Below are positions 1-7,669 of a stretch of 64,000 bases of DNA, piece after piece (within the stretch, counting starts at the first letter, position 1; each line of letters opens with the position of its first letter). The translations under genes and the position numbers were made by a program. Source of the DNA: Eubacteriaceae bacterium ES3. GTDB taxonomy: Bacteria; Bacillota; Clostridia; Eubacteriales; Eubacteriaceae. Location: contig CP130741.1 of NCBI GenBank assembly GCA_030586155.1, forward strand, positions 1,172,680 through 1,236,679. Direction: 5' to 3'. The notes below the pieces were generated by a model. That model was not told the origin of the DNA, did not search any database, and saw nothing but the letters and a program-made list of their open reading frames with translations.

Positions 1-1
1 C

Positions 2-94
2 GGTCAGTTTGCAAAAGTACAGGCTGGAGATATTACTTGGATTATTAAGATAAACTGTTTGAGGAAAATCAATAGGAGGTATCCAAACGGATGA
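2..94 (+). CDS. possible C-terminal end of an unidentified upstream gene (partial)
   Basis: An open frame enters from the left edge and ends in a TGA at 92-94. It is about 30 residues long and I do not recognise it. The TGA overlaps an ATG at 91-93 (ATGA), and AGGAGG lies at 74-79, as in translationally coupled genes. However, the ATG frame closes after only 7 codons, directly inside the terminator stem that follows. A downstream gene may have been lost here, or both frames may be chance. Codon content is too short to judge. Confidence 0.2.
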   Translation, partial: GQFAKVQAGDITWIIKINCLRKINRRYPNG

Positions 95-108
95 CCGAAC
101 AGATTTGG

Positions 109-158
109 GACTAGACCGATTTTATTGCAAAGAAAGTAAAATCGGAGCTAGTCTTTTT
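109..158 (+). terminator. rho-independent terminator
   Basis: Long hairpin with arms GACTAG-CCGATTTTA and TAAAATCGG-CTAGTC around a purine-rich loop, followed by TTTTT. It closes the transcript entering from the left edge. Confidence 0.85.
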
Positions 159-186
159 GTAATAAATTATTGATGTAATTTTAATG

Positions 187-220
187 CCAGTACGAATCAA
201 ACTTAATTTGTACTGGTATT
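187..220 (+). terminator. second tandem hairpin, probable terminator
   Basis: Eleven-base-pair hairpin: CCAGTAC-GAAT pairs with ATTT-GTACTGG, with one G-U pair, followed by TATTTT. It sits about 30 bases after the first terminator and is a back-up terminator. The remaining bases up to the promoter at 341 hold nothing I can recognise. Confidence 0.6.
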
Positions 221-340
221 TTAATGCTTATAGGGCGAAAATTGTTCCGATTTTATATAATCAAGACAAGGCAGGGTTTAAATTTAAAATGATGAGAACA
301 TCTTTAACTCGGTGATATATAAATCTGGCATAGAATAATA

Positions 341-369
341 TTGACTTTTGAGATAGAAAATGATAATTT
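341..369 (+). promoter_or_regulatory. probable sigma-A promoter of the UroD-family gene
   Basis: TTGACT at 341-346, a 17-base spacer, and TAATTT at 364-369, about 30 bases before the ATG at 401. The -10 is weak. Confidence 0.4.
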
Positions 370-400
370 CATTTAAGATAAATATTTAGAGGGTTTTACA

Positions 401-1558
401 ATGAATAGTGTTAATAAAAAATATAATGAACGTTTAAAAAGGTTTCAGAAGGCGATTCGTTTAGAGGTTCCGGATCGTGTTCCCATTTTTTCTTTAAATA
501 GCCCTGAAGTAACAGTGGAATATGCGGGTGAAGATTTAAAAACAGTTCATCTTGATTTTATAAAACTTCGAAAGACCATACCACAATATTATGAAGATTT
601 ATTAATAGATGGAGTTGCAACTGCTTTTTTGAGGAATTCCAGATTGTACACCCATTTAGGTGCTAAAAATTTTAATCTCAATAAAGATGGCTTTATGCAA
701 TATTCGGAAGTTCAGGGTATGCTGGAAACAGACTATGAAGAATTGATTACTATGCCAATGGAAACGATTGTTAAAAAGATTTTACCGCGGATATATACAG
801 CATTTTCTATGAATGATCCGGCTTCTTCCTTAAATATTGGCAGGGGCTTTACTGAATATATAGAAAATTCTAGACAGTTGCGTGAAATTGACCAGCATTG
901 TGTTGAAGTTTCCGGAATTCCTGTCATCACAAATCATATGGTGGAAGCTCCGTTTGATTTTCTTGCTGACCAGTTAAGGGGATTAACAGGAATTGTAACT
1001 GATATGCATCGGCGACCCGAACAGGTTGAGACTGCTTGTGAAGCTTTATTGCCATTATTAATTAAATGGGGAATGTCAGGGTTTAAAGAAACAGGAGCGG
1101 AATTTCCTGGTCTGTTTATCCCCTTGCACATGCCTCCATTTTTAAACCCCAGTCAGTTTGAGCGTTTTTTCTGGCCAACTTTTAAACGGATGGTTGATGA
1201 ATTTACTGGCTCAGGCCATACTGTTTCGTTATTTTTAGAAGGAGATTGGACAAACTTTTATGACTTTTTGCAGTCTTTTGATCGGCGGGTAATTGGTTTT
1301 TTTGAGACGGGTGACTTGAAAATAATTAAAAATAAGCTTGGCAAATCTATATGTATTGCGGGAAATTATCCTATTAGCGTTTTAAATTCGGAACCGCTTG
1401 AGAATTGCATTGATATCGCCAAGGCAATGCTTGATGTAGCGGCACCTGGAGGGGGATATATTTTCAGTACAGGTAAGGTGGTTCTTCGAAAAAAAGGAAT
1501 TGATCTGGAAAAATTAAAAGCAGTTCATCGATATGTTATTGAAAATAGCAAATATTAG
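401..1558 (+). CDS. uroporphyrinogen decarboxylase (UroD)-family protein, likely corrinoid methyltransferase
   Basis: A 385-residue protein with the overall pattern of the UroD superfamily, including an N-terminal segment of the R-x-E-V-P-D-R-V-P type near residues 20-30 and a C-terminal glycine-rich stretch (APGGGYIFSTG) near residue 350. In anaerobes most such proteins outside haem operons are methyltransferases acting on corrinoid proteins (MtaA, MtbA, MtvB relatives), not true decarboxylases. No haem gene is nearby, which supports that reading. It stands alone, with its own promoter and a weak ribosome site (AGAGGG). Substrate cannot be told. Three UroD-family proteins occur in this window (also 18484 and 57548), and this is the one furthest from the corrinoid genes. 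Confidence 0.7.
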   Translation: MNSVNKKYNERLKRFQKAIRLEVPDRVPIFSLNSPEVTVEYAGEDLKTVHLDFIKLRKTIPQYYEDLLIDGVATAFLRNSRLYTHLGAKNFNLNKDGFMQYSEVQGMLETDYEELITMPMETIVKKILPRIYTAFSMNDPASSLNIGRGFTEYIENSRQLREIDQHCVEVSGIPVITNHMVEAPFDFLADQLRGLTGIVTDMHRRPEQVETACEALLPLLIKWGMSGFKETGAEFPGLFIPLHMPPFLNPSQFERFFWPTFKRMVDEFTGSGHTVSLFLEGDWTNFYDFLQSFDRRVIGFFETGDLKIIKNKLGKSICIAGNYPISVLNSEPLENCIDIAKAMLDVAAPGGGYIFSTGKVVLRKKGIDLEKLKAVHRYVIENSKY

Positions 1559-1573
1559 CCAGGAGAGACTCAA

Positions 1574-1717
1574 ATGGAAACAAATACATATGAAATTTTT
1601 GAAAAGTTGTTGAAAATAAATAACAGCACTAATTTAGAAGATGAATTGTTGTTGAAAATATTTCAAAGTGAAGATGAAGATGATTTGTTTGGATTTGTGT
1701 TATCATTATTAATTTAA
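1574..1717 (+). CDS. small acidic protein, unknown
   Basis: A 47-codon frame with a good ribosome site (CAGGAGAG, 7-8 bases before the ATG). It lies 15 bases after the UroD-family gene and 22 before radC. The product is rich in Glu, Asp and Leu, with a run of acidic residues (SEDEDD) before a hydrophobic tail. No family recognised. The good ribosome site and tight packing argue that it is translated, but the length leaves room for chance. Confidence 0.4.
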   Translation: METNTYEIFEKLLKINNSTNLEDELLLKIFQSEDEDDLFGFVLSLLI

Positions 1718-1739
1718 TGAAATGCTTTAAGGAGGAATA

Positions 1740-2417
1740 ATGGAAGAAAATCTTCATGCCGGTCATCGGCAACGTGTTAAGAACAGAGTTTTAAATGACG
1801 GCCTGAGTGGATTTGAAGAATATCAGATTTTAGAGTTTTTGCTTTTTTATAGTATACCAAGAAAGGATACAAACGAAATTGCGCATAAACTCATCGAGCG
1901 TTTTGGAACCCTTGCAAATGTTTTTGAGGCCAGTATCAATGATCTTTGCCAGGTAGATGGACTCACTAAAAATTCCGCACTGCTGCTCACAATGCTACCG
2001 GACTTAACTAAACGTTACCAAATAAGCAAAATTAAGGATAAACCTATAATCTCAAGTAGTAAATCGGCTGGAGACTATGTCATGAATCTTTTTACCGGGA
2101 AATTATACGAAGTTTTTTACCTATTATGCCTGGATAGTCAGAATAGGGTTAATTATGCCTTGTTGTTGCATGAAGGAACAATCAATGAAGCGCCAGTCTA
2201 TCCCCGAAACATCGTAGAAAGTGCCCTTCGACATCAGGCTGTGAGTGTTATTCTGGCACATAATCATCCTGGTGGAAGCTTGAAGCCATCTCATGAGGAC
2301 ATAAATGTGACTCAGCGGATCAAACAGGCATTAGAACATATCTCTATAAAAGTTATTGATCATATCATAGTGGCAGAAGATAGATTCTATAGTTTTGCTG
2401 AAAACGGAGTACTTTAA
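1740..2417 (+). CDS. radC: RadC-family JAB/MPN-domain protein
   Basis: A 225-residue RadC-type protein. The N-terminal third is a helix-hairpin-helix-like region (residues about 1-75, including EYQILEFLLFYSIPRKDTN). The C-terminal two thirds is a JAB1/MPN metalloprotease-like domain with the zinc signature AHNHPGG followed by S-x-x-D (PSHED) near residues 176-190. These are the JAMM-type histidines and aspartate. Historically linked to DNA repair, but the biochemical role of RadC in bacteria is unsettled. AAGGAGG lies just upstream of the ATG. It ends at a strong terminator, so it is the last gene of the short transcript starting at 401 or near it. Confidence 0.92.
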   Translation: MEENLHAGHRQRVKNRVLNDGLSGFEEYQILEFLLFYSIPRKDTNEIAHKLIERFGTLANVFEASINDLCQVDGLTKNSALLLTMLPDLTKRYQISKIKDKPIISSSKSAGDYVMNLFTGKLYEVFYLLCLDSQNRVNYALLLHEGTINEAPVYPRNIVESALRHQAVSVILAHNHPGGSLKPSHEDINVTQRIKQALEHISIKVIDHIIVAEDRFYSFAENGVL

Positions 2418-2445
2418 AAGATAAAAAAAAGAATGTAAATAAGTG

Positions 2446-2489
2446 AAAAAAGTAATTTTGCTGAAAAATTTCAGTAGTTACTTTTTTTT
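2446..2489 (+). terminator. rho-independent terminator after radC
   Basis: AAAAAAGTAA pairs with TTACTTTTTTT, and an inner CTGAAA/TTTCAG hairpin completes the stem. A T-run forms the 3' arm. Confidence 0.85.
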
Positions 2490-2658
2490 ATTATTTTTTG
2501 TGATAGAATAATTATTGGCGTTTTTTACAAACAAGCTTATTGAAAAACTTAAATCGTAGTCTATTCACTGTTTGATGAAGACTTGAAAAAAAGTAGTATC
2601 TGTAACTATGTTTAACAAAATGAATGCCAAATATAATTATTCAATAAGGAGGATAAAT

Positions 2659-3012
2659 ATGAAATTACTTTTTTATGTTCTTAGTCGGACCGATAAACTG
2701 GATGTACTGCTGACAGAACTTGGAAACCGTAAACTTTGTGGTGCGACGGTTATCGAAGCGACGGGTATGGCCCGTTATTTGAATAGTCGGCATGATGATG
2801 AAGAAATCCAGTTTCTTAGTTCCCTCAGAGACTTTTTTAGTTTAGATCGGGTTAAAAGCAATGTAGTATTCATGGTTGTTCAGAATGAACAGGTTAAACA
2901 GGTCATAGACGTTATTGAAGAAACGATTGCCCCTTTGGATACTCCCGATTCAGGTATTGTTTTTACTGTCCCATTGGATTTCGTGAAAGGAGTATCTTGT
3001 TTTGCAGAGTAA
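2659..3012 (+). CDS. PII-like signalling protein paired with a cation antiporter
   Basis: A 117-residue small protein with the alternating hydrophobic pattern of PII-type ferredoxin-fold regulators, from MKLLFYVLSRTDKLDVLLTEL to a C-terminal beta segment (GIVFTVPLDFVKGV). The start at 2659 is chosen because AAGGAGG precedes it by 6 bases; an in-frame ATG at 2608 has no ribosome site. It overlaps the following antiporter by 11 bases, so the two are translationally coupled. PII-like proteins encoded next to antiporters are thought to gate them in response to a nucleotide. That role is inferred from context here, and no ligand motif is diagnostic by eye. Confidence 0.65.
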   Translation: MKLLFYVLSRTDKLDVLLTELGNRKLCGATVIEATGMARYLNSRHDDEEIQFLSSLRDFFSLDRVKSNVVFMVVQNEQVKQVIDVIEETIAPLDTPDSGIVFTVPLDFVKGVSCFAE

Positions 3013-4210
3013 TATTATTTTTGAAGTTTTTTTGATGCTTTTTGCTGGGATTATCTTTGGAAGAATAGTAAAGTTTTTTAAAATGCCCAATGTAACGGGG
3101 TATTTGGTTGCAGGACTAATTTTAGGGCCGTCTTTTTTAAACTTTATTCCGTCCTATATGGTGGAAGGGTTTGGTGTTATTTCAGATATTGCTCTAGGCT
3201 TTATTGCGTTTTCTGTGGGGAGTCAGTTCGATTTTAATTACTTTAAAAAAGTTGGACCTGCCCCGATTATTATTGCTATTTTTGAAGCCATAACGGCAGT
3301 CGTTTTTGTGATTATTGCTGTCACTGTTTTTGGATTTGACATAAAACTTGCAATTATGCTGGGTGCGATTGCGGCTGCGACAGCGCCGGCACAGACGATT
3401 ATGGTCATTAAACAGTATCGGGCAAAAGGGCCATTGACATCAATGTTGATGAGTGTGGTGGCAGTAGACGATGCAGTTGCTCTAATTGCATTTGGGTTTG
3501 CCTCAACCCTTGTTAATATGATGTCTTCGACACAATCTGGAAATTTGTTTATTTCGATTTTGACCCCAGTTTATGAACTGTTAATTTCTTTGGTTGTTGG
3601 AATATTGGTAGGGTTTCTGATGAAGCTGATTTTCAGATGGTTTAAGAAGCCTTCAAACCAACTAAGTATTTCAATCGCTTCAATTTTGCTGGCTTACTGG
3701 GTATCTGATTCGCTGTATGGATCTTCACTGCTTTCTTGTATGGCTCTAGGTGCAACGATGGCAAACATTTATCGTGCCCAGATTGATCAGTTGGTTAAAA
3801 TTACGGAAGAGTTCACACCTCCAGTGTTTATGCTGTTTTTTGTGGTTTCAGGAGCTGGTTTTCAGGTGTCGGCACTTTCAAGTATTGGCTTAATTGGTAT
3901 TCTTTATGTAGTAGCAAGAGTGATTGGTAAAATTACTGGAGCATATATTGGTGGTCGGTTAACAGGCCAGGATCAGAATACCTGCCGATATCTTGGTCCG
4001 ACTTTAATGCCGCAAGCTGGCGTGGCCCTAGGGCTTATTGTAGCGGCATCACAGGTGGTTCCGGATTATGCAAATCAGATTCAAGTTATTGTTTTGTGCT
4101 CAACATTTATTTACTCCTTAATAGGACCAGTCGTGGCAAAACAATCACTTATAAAAGCTGGTGAAATTCAATTGGAAAATAAAGGGGTACCAAGGCAGGC
4201 ACATTCATAA
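3002..4210 (+). CDS. CPA2-family cation/proton antiporter
   Basis: A 402-residue membrane protein with about 12 hydrophobic segments and the monovalent cation/proton antiporter-2 pattern: N-terminal LFAGIIFGRIVKFFKMPNVTGYLVAGL, then the VVAVDDAVALIAFG segment near residue 155, where paired acidic residues sit in the ion path. It starts at a TTG inside the end of the PII-like gene, with AAAGGAGT about 10 bases upstream. There is no C-terminal TrkA-N/TrkA-C nucleotide-binding domain, which many CPA2 proteins carry. The separate PII-like protein may replace it. Probably a Na+/H+ or K+/H+ exchanger in the cytoplasmic membrane; the ion cannot be told. Confidence 0.85.
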   Translation: MQSNIIFEVFLMLFAGIIFGRIVKFFKMPNVTGYLVAGLILGPSFLNFIPSYMVEGFGVISDIALGFIAFSVGSQFDFNYFKKVGPAPIIIAIFEAITAVVFVIIAVTVFGFDIKLAIMLGAIAAATAPAQTIMVIKQYRAKGPLTSMLMSVVAVDDAVALIAFGFASTLVNMMSSTQSGNLFISILTPVYELLISLVVGILVGFLMKLIFRWFKKPSNQLSISIASILLAYWVSDSLYGSSLLSCMALGATMANIYRAQIDQLVKITEEFTPPVFMLFFVVSGAGFQVSALSSIGLIGILYVVARVIGKITGAYIGGRLTGQDQNTCRYLGPTLMPQAGVALGLIVAASQVVPDYANQIQVIVLCSTFIYSLIGPVVAKQSLIKAGEIQLENKGVPRQAHS

Positions 4211-4212
4211 AA

Positions 4213-4247
4213 AAAAGTCTTAATCAGATTCTCTGATTTAGACTTTT
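4213..4247. terminator. bidirectional terminator between convergent genes
   Basis: Sixteen-base arms AAAAGTCTTAATCAGA and TCTGATTTAGACTTTT with a three-base loop. A- and T-runs flank it, so it can serve both the antiporter and the minus-strand phosphopantetheinyl transferase, whose stop codon it overlaps. Confidence 0.85.
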
Positions 4248-5001
4248 AAATGACTGATAATTCATGATAAGAAATAGGTGGTAACTGTTCTTTAATACAG
4301 ACTGCCAGCCGAAAATTTTCAAATTGTTTTAACTCAAAGAAATAGGGTTCTATTAGGTTATTTTCTAAAACTTCTATTAGCGATTCACTTTTTCTGATAC
4401 TAAATGAGTTTAGCGGCGCATTTAAACCTGTTCCACGAGCTTTTAGATAACTTTCTTTTAATACCCAATAATTATAAAATTGTTCATTTGAGTCTTTAGC
4501 CTCACGAATGCATTCTTTTTCTTCTTCAGAAAAATAAGTTTTGGCAATCTCAAAATCAGCATGCTGAACGGCTTCGACGTCAACACCAATTGTAGAAGTA
4601 TAAAAAGCAATTACTGCCAGGTTGTGAGTATGTGAAAGATTGAAATGAAGTCCAGAAGGGGATATTAAATAAGGCTTACCGTATTGAGTATAAGAAAGAT
4701 CGGACTCACTGTAATTTTCAATGGATAAAATATGATGAAGGAGAATACCTGCTGCTAAAGATGTGTTTTTGTCTTTTCGAAAACGGAAGTGCTCAATTTT
4801 TTTCTGTCTGCTAAAAGGAAGATGTTTATAATAACGATTGAAAATTATATCTTGATGAAAAACAGCACTGTTCAAGATTATTACATGACAATGGTCAGGA
4901 TTGTAACTTACTTCCTGACCATTGTTTTTTTTTGACTCACTGATATCAAAGCTTCTTAATTTCGGATTTAACAAAGTAGCAGTAATAAACTTATCATTCA
5001 T
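4246..5001 (-). CDS. Sfp-type 4'-phosphopantetheinyl transferase
   Basis: A 251-residue protein of the Sfp/Gsp group, which moves phosphopantetheine from CoA to a serine on carrier proteins. The family signatures are present: IGVDVE near residue 135 (Mg2+ and CoA binding) and the W-x-x-K-E-S-Y-L-K-A-R-G motif near residue 180. The upstream FNLSH segment is also typical. It lies 17 bases after the MetH-activation-like gene, probably in one transcript. No polyketide or non-ribosomal peptide gene is in the window, so its carrier protein is elsewhere. The ribosome site is weak, so translation may be coupled to the gene before it. Confidence 0.88.
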   Translation of the reverse strand: MNDKFITATLLNPKLRSFDISESKKNNGQEVSYNPDHCHVIILNSAVFHQDIIFNRYYKHLPFSRQKKIEHFRFRKDKNTSLAAGILLHHILSIENYSESDLSYTQYGKPYLISPSGLHFNLSHTHNLAVIAFYTSTIGVDVEAVQHADFEIAKTYFSEEEKECIREAKDSNEQFYNYWVLKESYLKARGTGLNAPLNSFSIRKSESLIEVLENNLIEPYFFELKQFENFRLAVCIKEQLPPISYHELSVI

Positions 5002-5018
5002 AGCAACGATTTAAAAGA

Positions 5019-5717
5019 CTAAGCATTTGAACATCCAGTTTTACTTGCCGGACAGGTTTTACCAAGTTTACAGAAATCGCAAGGAATGAGGACTTCGAAA
5101 TCAGCATGATCATAAATTCCCATAATTCCTGAAACACTTTTAACAGGAACCATTTTTAGGTGAGAGGTTAGTTCAAGACCAATATCAGATGGTGAAAGAA
5201 GTTTAAAAATAGGTCGCTGATTAATGAGTTCAAACTGATGCTGTCCAGGATTCCAGACTGGAGAGTGAAAAAGACTATTTTTCTGAAGTTCTAGTCCAAG
5301 ACGCTCTTTTAACCATAAACTTGCATTTTCAATAAAAGAAGTTCCCCAAATATCAAAAAAATATTGTTTCATTGAGCCATCTATTGATTTAAGTTGCTCA
5401 TCGAATCCATTAATTGTTGCAACAAAGCATAAACAATGACTGGCTCCTCTAAGAATTTTAGGTGGCATTTTTCCTGAAAGCATGATATTTGAAGAAATAT
5501 GAACAGTATCGTCAATGATATCGGAAATTTCAAAGAACTGGTAAAGTGATTCAATTGTTAAAGATTCCATCATCAGATTGCGTGTTTCCAGGATGTCGTT
5601 TCCGTATTTAGGGGGAATATTAGAGATATCAATATTGGTATGGCGTTTAAAAAATGAATTGACTTCAGTCAATTCATCAAAGGGTATATTCAGTTGTTGA
5701 CGAGGTTGAGTTAACAT
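5019..5717 (-). CDS. MetH activation-domain-like protein
   Basis: A 232-residue protein resembling the reactivation domain of B12-dependent methionine synthase. The stretch near residues 180-205 (IGLELTSHLKM...SVSG) matches the domain's conserved pattern. The usual R-x-x-P-G-Y AdoMet-binding signature is not clear: NPGQHQFEL stands near its place. The tail carries C-x2-C-x5-C (CDFCKLGKTC), a possible metal or Fe-S site absent from MetH. The ATG at 5717 is preferred over an upstream TTG because GAAAGGAAG lies just before it. In acetogens such free-standing proteins may reactivate corrinoid enzymes, or act as a split MetH subunit; both are inference. Confidence 0.65.
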   Translation of the reverse strand: MLTQPRQQLNIPFDELTEVNSFFKRHTNIDISNIPPKYGNDILETRNLMMESLTIESLYQFFEISDIIDDTVHISSNIMLSGKMPPKILRGASHCLCFVATINGFDEQLKSIDGSMKQYFFDIWGTSFIENASLWLKERLGLELQKNSLFHSPVWNPGQHQFELINQRPIFKLLSPSDIGLELTSHLKMVPVKSVSGIMGIYDHADFEVLIPCDFCKLGKTCPASKTGCSNA

Positions 5718-5804
5718 AGAGCTTCCTTTCAAAAAAATAGTTAGATTTGGCTGTTTTCTTTAGATAATGTATAATAAAAATTGTATTATAAAGAAACAAT
5801 TTCA

Positions 5805-6512
5805 TTACATGGTATCAAGAATAAACATATTAAGGGATTTGATTGTTTTTATCTCATCGGCGGTCATTAAAAGCATTTCTTTAGTAAGTTCCTCAGGTTC
5901 TAAAGGTGTTGATGACATCAGGAATTTAAGCGTAAATGGTGCGATTGGGCGATATGAAATACCAAACATCAAGCCCCAGTAACTTGAATGATAGTGAAGA
6001 GAATTTACGATACAAAAACGCATCTGTTCTATAGGATTAGCTTGATTAATTAAGTGGACATAAGTTACCAGATCGTAGTTTTCAACCTGGCCGAGATAAT
6101 AAAATGAACATTTCTCATAGTTGTCAAACGACGGAATATCCATATAAAAATGACAAACCAAAGTGTCATTAACCGGATCGGGTAATATAGTCAAAAAGGA
6201 CTTAACAATCCTACGCTTACGACCATCATAAAAATAAAGGTGCATTTGTCTGTTCCCACCAAACGGTAAATTTGAAGCTAAGACGGGAGCTGGAACACTT
6301 GACTGAATATCGATCAGTTGTTGAATATTTACATTCAAAGCCTGAGCAATATCATAAAGTGTCTCCAGGTCCATAGCAATTTGACCATTCTCATATTTTG
6401 ATACGGTAGATTTGCTTTTACTGATACGTTCTGATAACTGTGCAATGGACAAGTGCAGTTGCTTTCGATAAAATTTTATTTTTTTCCCTACATATAATGA
6501 AATTGACTCCAT
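5805..6512 (-). CDS. XRE-family transcriptional regulator
   Basis: A 235-residue protein with an N-terminal helix-turn-helix of the Xre/Cro type (residues about 8-65, with the LSERISKSKSTVSKYENGQ recognition region). A C-terminal domain of about 160 residues has mixed alpha/beta character that I do not recognise; it is not a clear cupin. AGGAGG lies 9 bases before the ATG. It is divergently transcribed from corrinoid module 1 across about 500 bases, so it is the best candidate regulator of that module and probably of itself. The effector could be a methylated amine or a metabolite; nothing in the sequence says which. Confidence 0.85.
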   Translation of the reverse strand: MESISLYVGKKIKFYRKQLHLSIAQLSERISKSKSTVSKYENGQIAMDLETLYDIAQALNVNIQQLIDIQSSVPAPVLASNLPFGGNRQMHLYFYDGRKRRIVKSFLTILPDPVNDTLVCHFYMDIPSFDNYEKCSFYYLGQVENYDLVTYVHLINQANPIEQMRFCIVNSLHYHSSYWGLMFGISYRPIAPFTLKFLMSSTPLEPEELTKEMLLMTADEIKTIKSLNMFILDTM

Positions 6513-6557
6513 TGAAATACGCCTCCTGCTAACATCTTAAACTGTTAATTTATGAAC

Positions 6558-6586
6558 ATTGTATACACAATACGATGAGATGTCAA
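6558..6586 (-). promoter_or_regulatory. promoter of the XRE regulator with overlapping palindrome
   Basis: On the minus strand TTGACA (6581-6586) and TACAAT (6558-6563) are separated by 17 bases. The -10 lies inside a near-palindrome (ATTGTATACACAAT), a plausible autoregulatory operator. Confidence 0.65.
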
Positions 6587-6764
6587 GAACTTAAAATGTT
6601 GAACAAGATGAAAAAAACTTCAAAAGATTCGTTAAAATCGACAATTCACTGAAATACCTTAATGGTATAGTAAAACATTTGAAAATAATTAGCATAAATT
6701 ACAATAAAAATATTGATATGAAACTATAAAGGAAACAAAGTTCACAATAAGAAACTCGCACAAA

Positions 6765-6793
6765 TTGACACTTTTTAATATTTGTTATAAAAT
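6765..6793 (+). promoter_or_regulatory. promoter of corrinoid module 1
   Basis: TTGACA at 6765-6770, a 17-base spacer, TAAAAT at 6788-6793. It lies 215 bases before the corrinoid gene, leaving a long leader with two T-tailed hairpins. Confidence 0.6.
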
Positions 6794-6810
6794 TTTGTTA
6801 AATTAACGAC

Positions 6811-6846
6811 AAAGACGTCACTAAGTAATTTAGTGGCGTCTTTTAT
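6811..6846 (+). terminator. leader hairpin with T-tract (attenuator candidate)
   Basis: AAAGACG-CACTAA pairs with TTTAGTG-CGTCTTTT, just after the module 1 promoter and before any gene on this strand. A terminator in this place can only act on the leader, so it is likely regulatory. Confidence 0.65.
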
Positions 6847-6885
6847 CGTTTGATAAGTATTTAAATAGCAATTATGTGGACAATG

Positions 6886-6925
6886 AGGTCTATGATTGAT
6901 AAATAATCAGTCATGGACTTTTTAT
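6886..6925 (+). terminator. second leader hairpin with T-tract (attenuator candidate)
   Basis: About 15 base pairs with several G-U pairs (AGGTCTATGATTGAT against ATCAGTCATGGACT) followed by TTTTTATTT. It is the second terminator-like element within the 215-base leader of the corrinoid gene. Confidence 0.6.
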
Positions 6926-7007
6926 TTATCAATAAGTAAAATTGCGATTTAGTACAAATATGAATAAGCGATGATCAAAATGAAATCAGTTTTAAGGAGA
7001 AAAGAAC

Positions 7008-7646
7008 ATGTCAAAAATCAAAGAATTAGCAGTTATTGTAGAAGAAGGAAGAATTGATGATGTGCTGGCAGCAGTAGATGCAGCAGTTGAAGAAGGCAAC
7101 GCACCAATGGATATCTTAAATGCTGGATTGATTGATCCTATCAATGCATTGGGTGAAAAATTCAGACTGGGTGAGGTATATGTTCCAGAACTGTTAATTG
7201 CCTCAAAAGCAATGAAAATGGGTGTTGAGAAAATCAAACCACTATTGGCATCGGGCGATGTTAAAGTATTAGGAAAAGCAATCTTTTGTACAGTTGAAGG
7301 AGATATGCACGATATTGGAAAGAACCTTGTTGTATTGCTTTTAGAAAGTGCTGGATTCGAAGTAATTGATTTAGGCATGGATATTGAACCTGACGAAATA
7401 GTAGAAGCAGTTCAGGAAAATGACGATGTAACAATCGTAGGAATGTCAGCAATGCTTACAACAACAATGTATGCAATGCAGGAAACAATTGAAGCTTTAG
7501 AAGAAGCTGGTCTTCGAGATCGTGTTAAAGTATTAATCGGTGGTGCTCCAGTTAATCAGATCTTCGCAGATCAGATTGGTGCTGACGGTTATACTACAAA
7601 TGCACCATCTGCAGTTGAAATGTGTAAAAAACTTGTTGTTGCATAG
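7008..7646 (+). CDS. corrinoid-binding methyltransferase protein (MtbC/MtqC-like), copy 1
   Basis: A 212-residue methyl carrier of the methylamine corrinoid-protein family. Residues 1-85 form the helical cap domain and residues 88-212 a Rossmann-like cobalamin domain with D99-x-H101-x-x-G104 (GDMHDIG), where the histidine coordinates cobalt. It accepts a methyl group from an MttB-type partner and donates it toward tetrahydrofolate. It is followed after 23 bases by an MttB-like gene. The protein differs from copy 2 at 14220 only at residue 211 (Val here, Gln there), while the DNA differs at about 30 places, almost all silent. TTAAGGAG precedes the ATG. Confidence 0.93.
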   Translation: MSKIKELAVIVEEGRIDDVLAAVDAAVEEGNAPMDILNAGLIDPINALGEKFRLGEVYVPELLIASKAMKMGVEKIKPLLASGDVKVLGKAIFCTVEGDMHDIGKNLVVLLLESAGFEVIDLGMDIEPDEIVEAVQENDDVTIVGMSAMLTTTMYAMQETIEALEEAGLRDRVKVLIGGAPVNQIFADQIGADGYTTNAPSAVEMCKKLVVA

Positions 7647-7669
7647 TTAGAGTTGTAGGAGGACCATCA

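Noticed and set aside
401-1558. True uroporphyrinogen decarboxylase (HemE) for haem synthesis
   Set aside because: No haem or sirohaem gene is nearby and the sequence fits the methyltransferase branch better; the same applies to 18484 and 57548.
5767-5982. Short plus-strand frame over the end of the XRE regulator
   Set aside because: It overlaps the regulator's coding region antisense, lacks a ribosome site and has no recognisable product.
6992-7378. Long open frame on the minus strand over corrinoid copy 1 (and its equivalent at 14198-14449)
   Set aside because: It is antisense to a clear corrinoid-protein gene, has Ser/Pro/Thr-rich low-information translation, and recurs over the duplicate simply because the genes are nearly identical.
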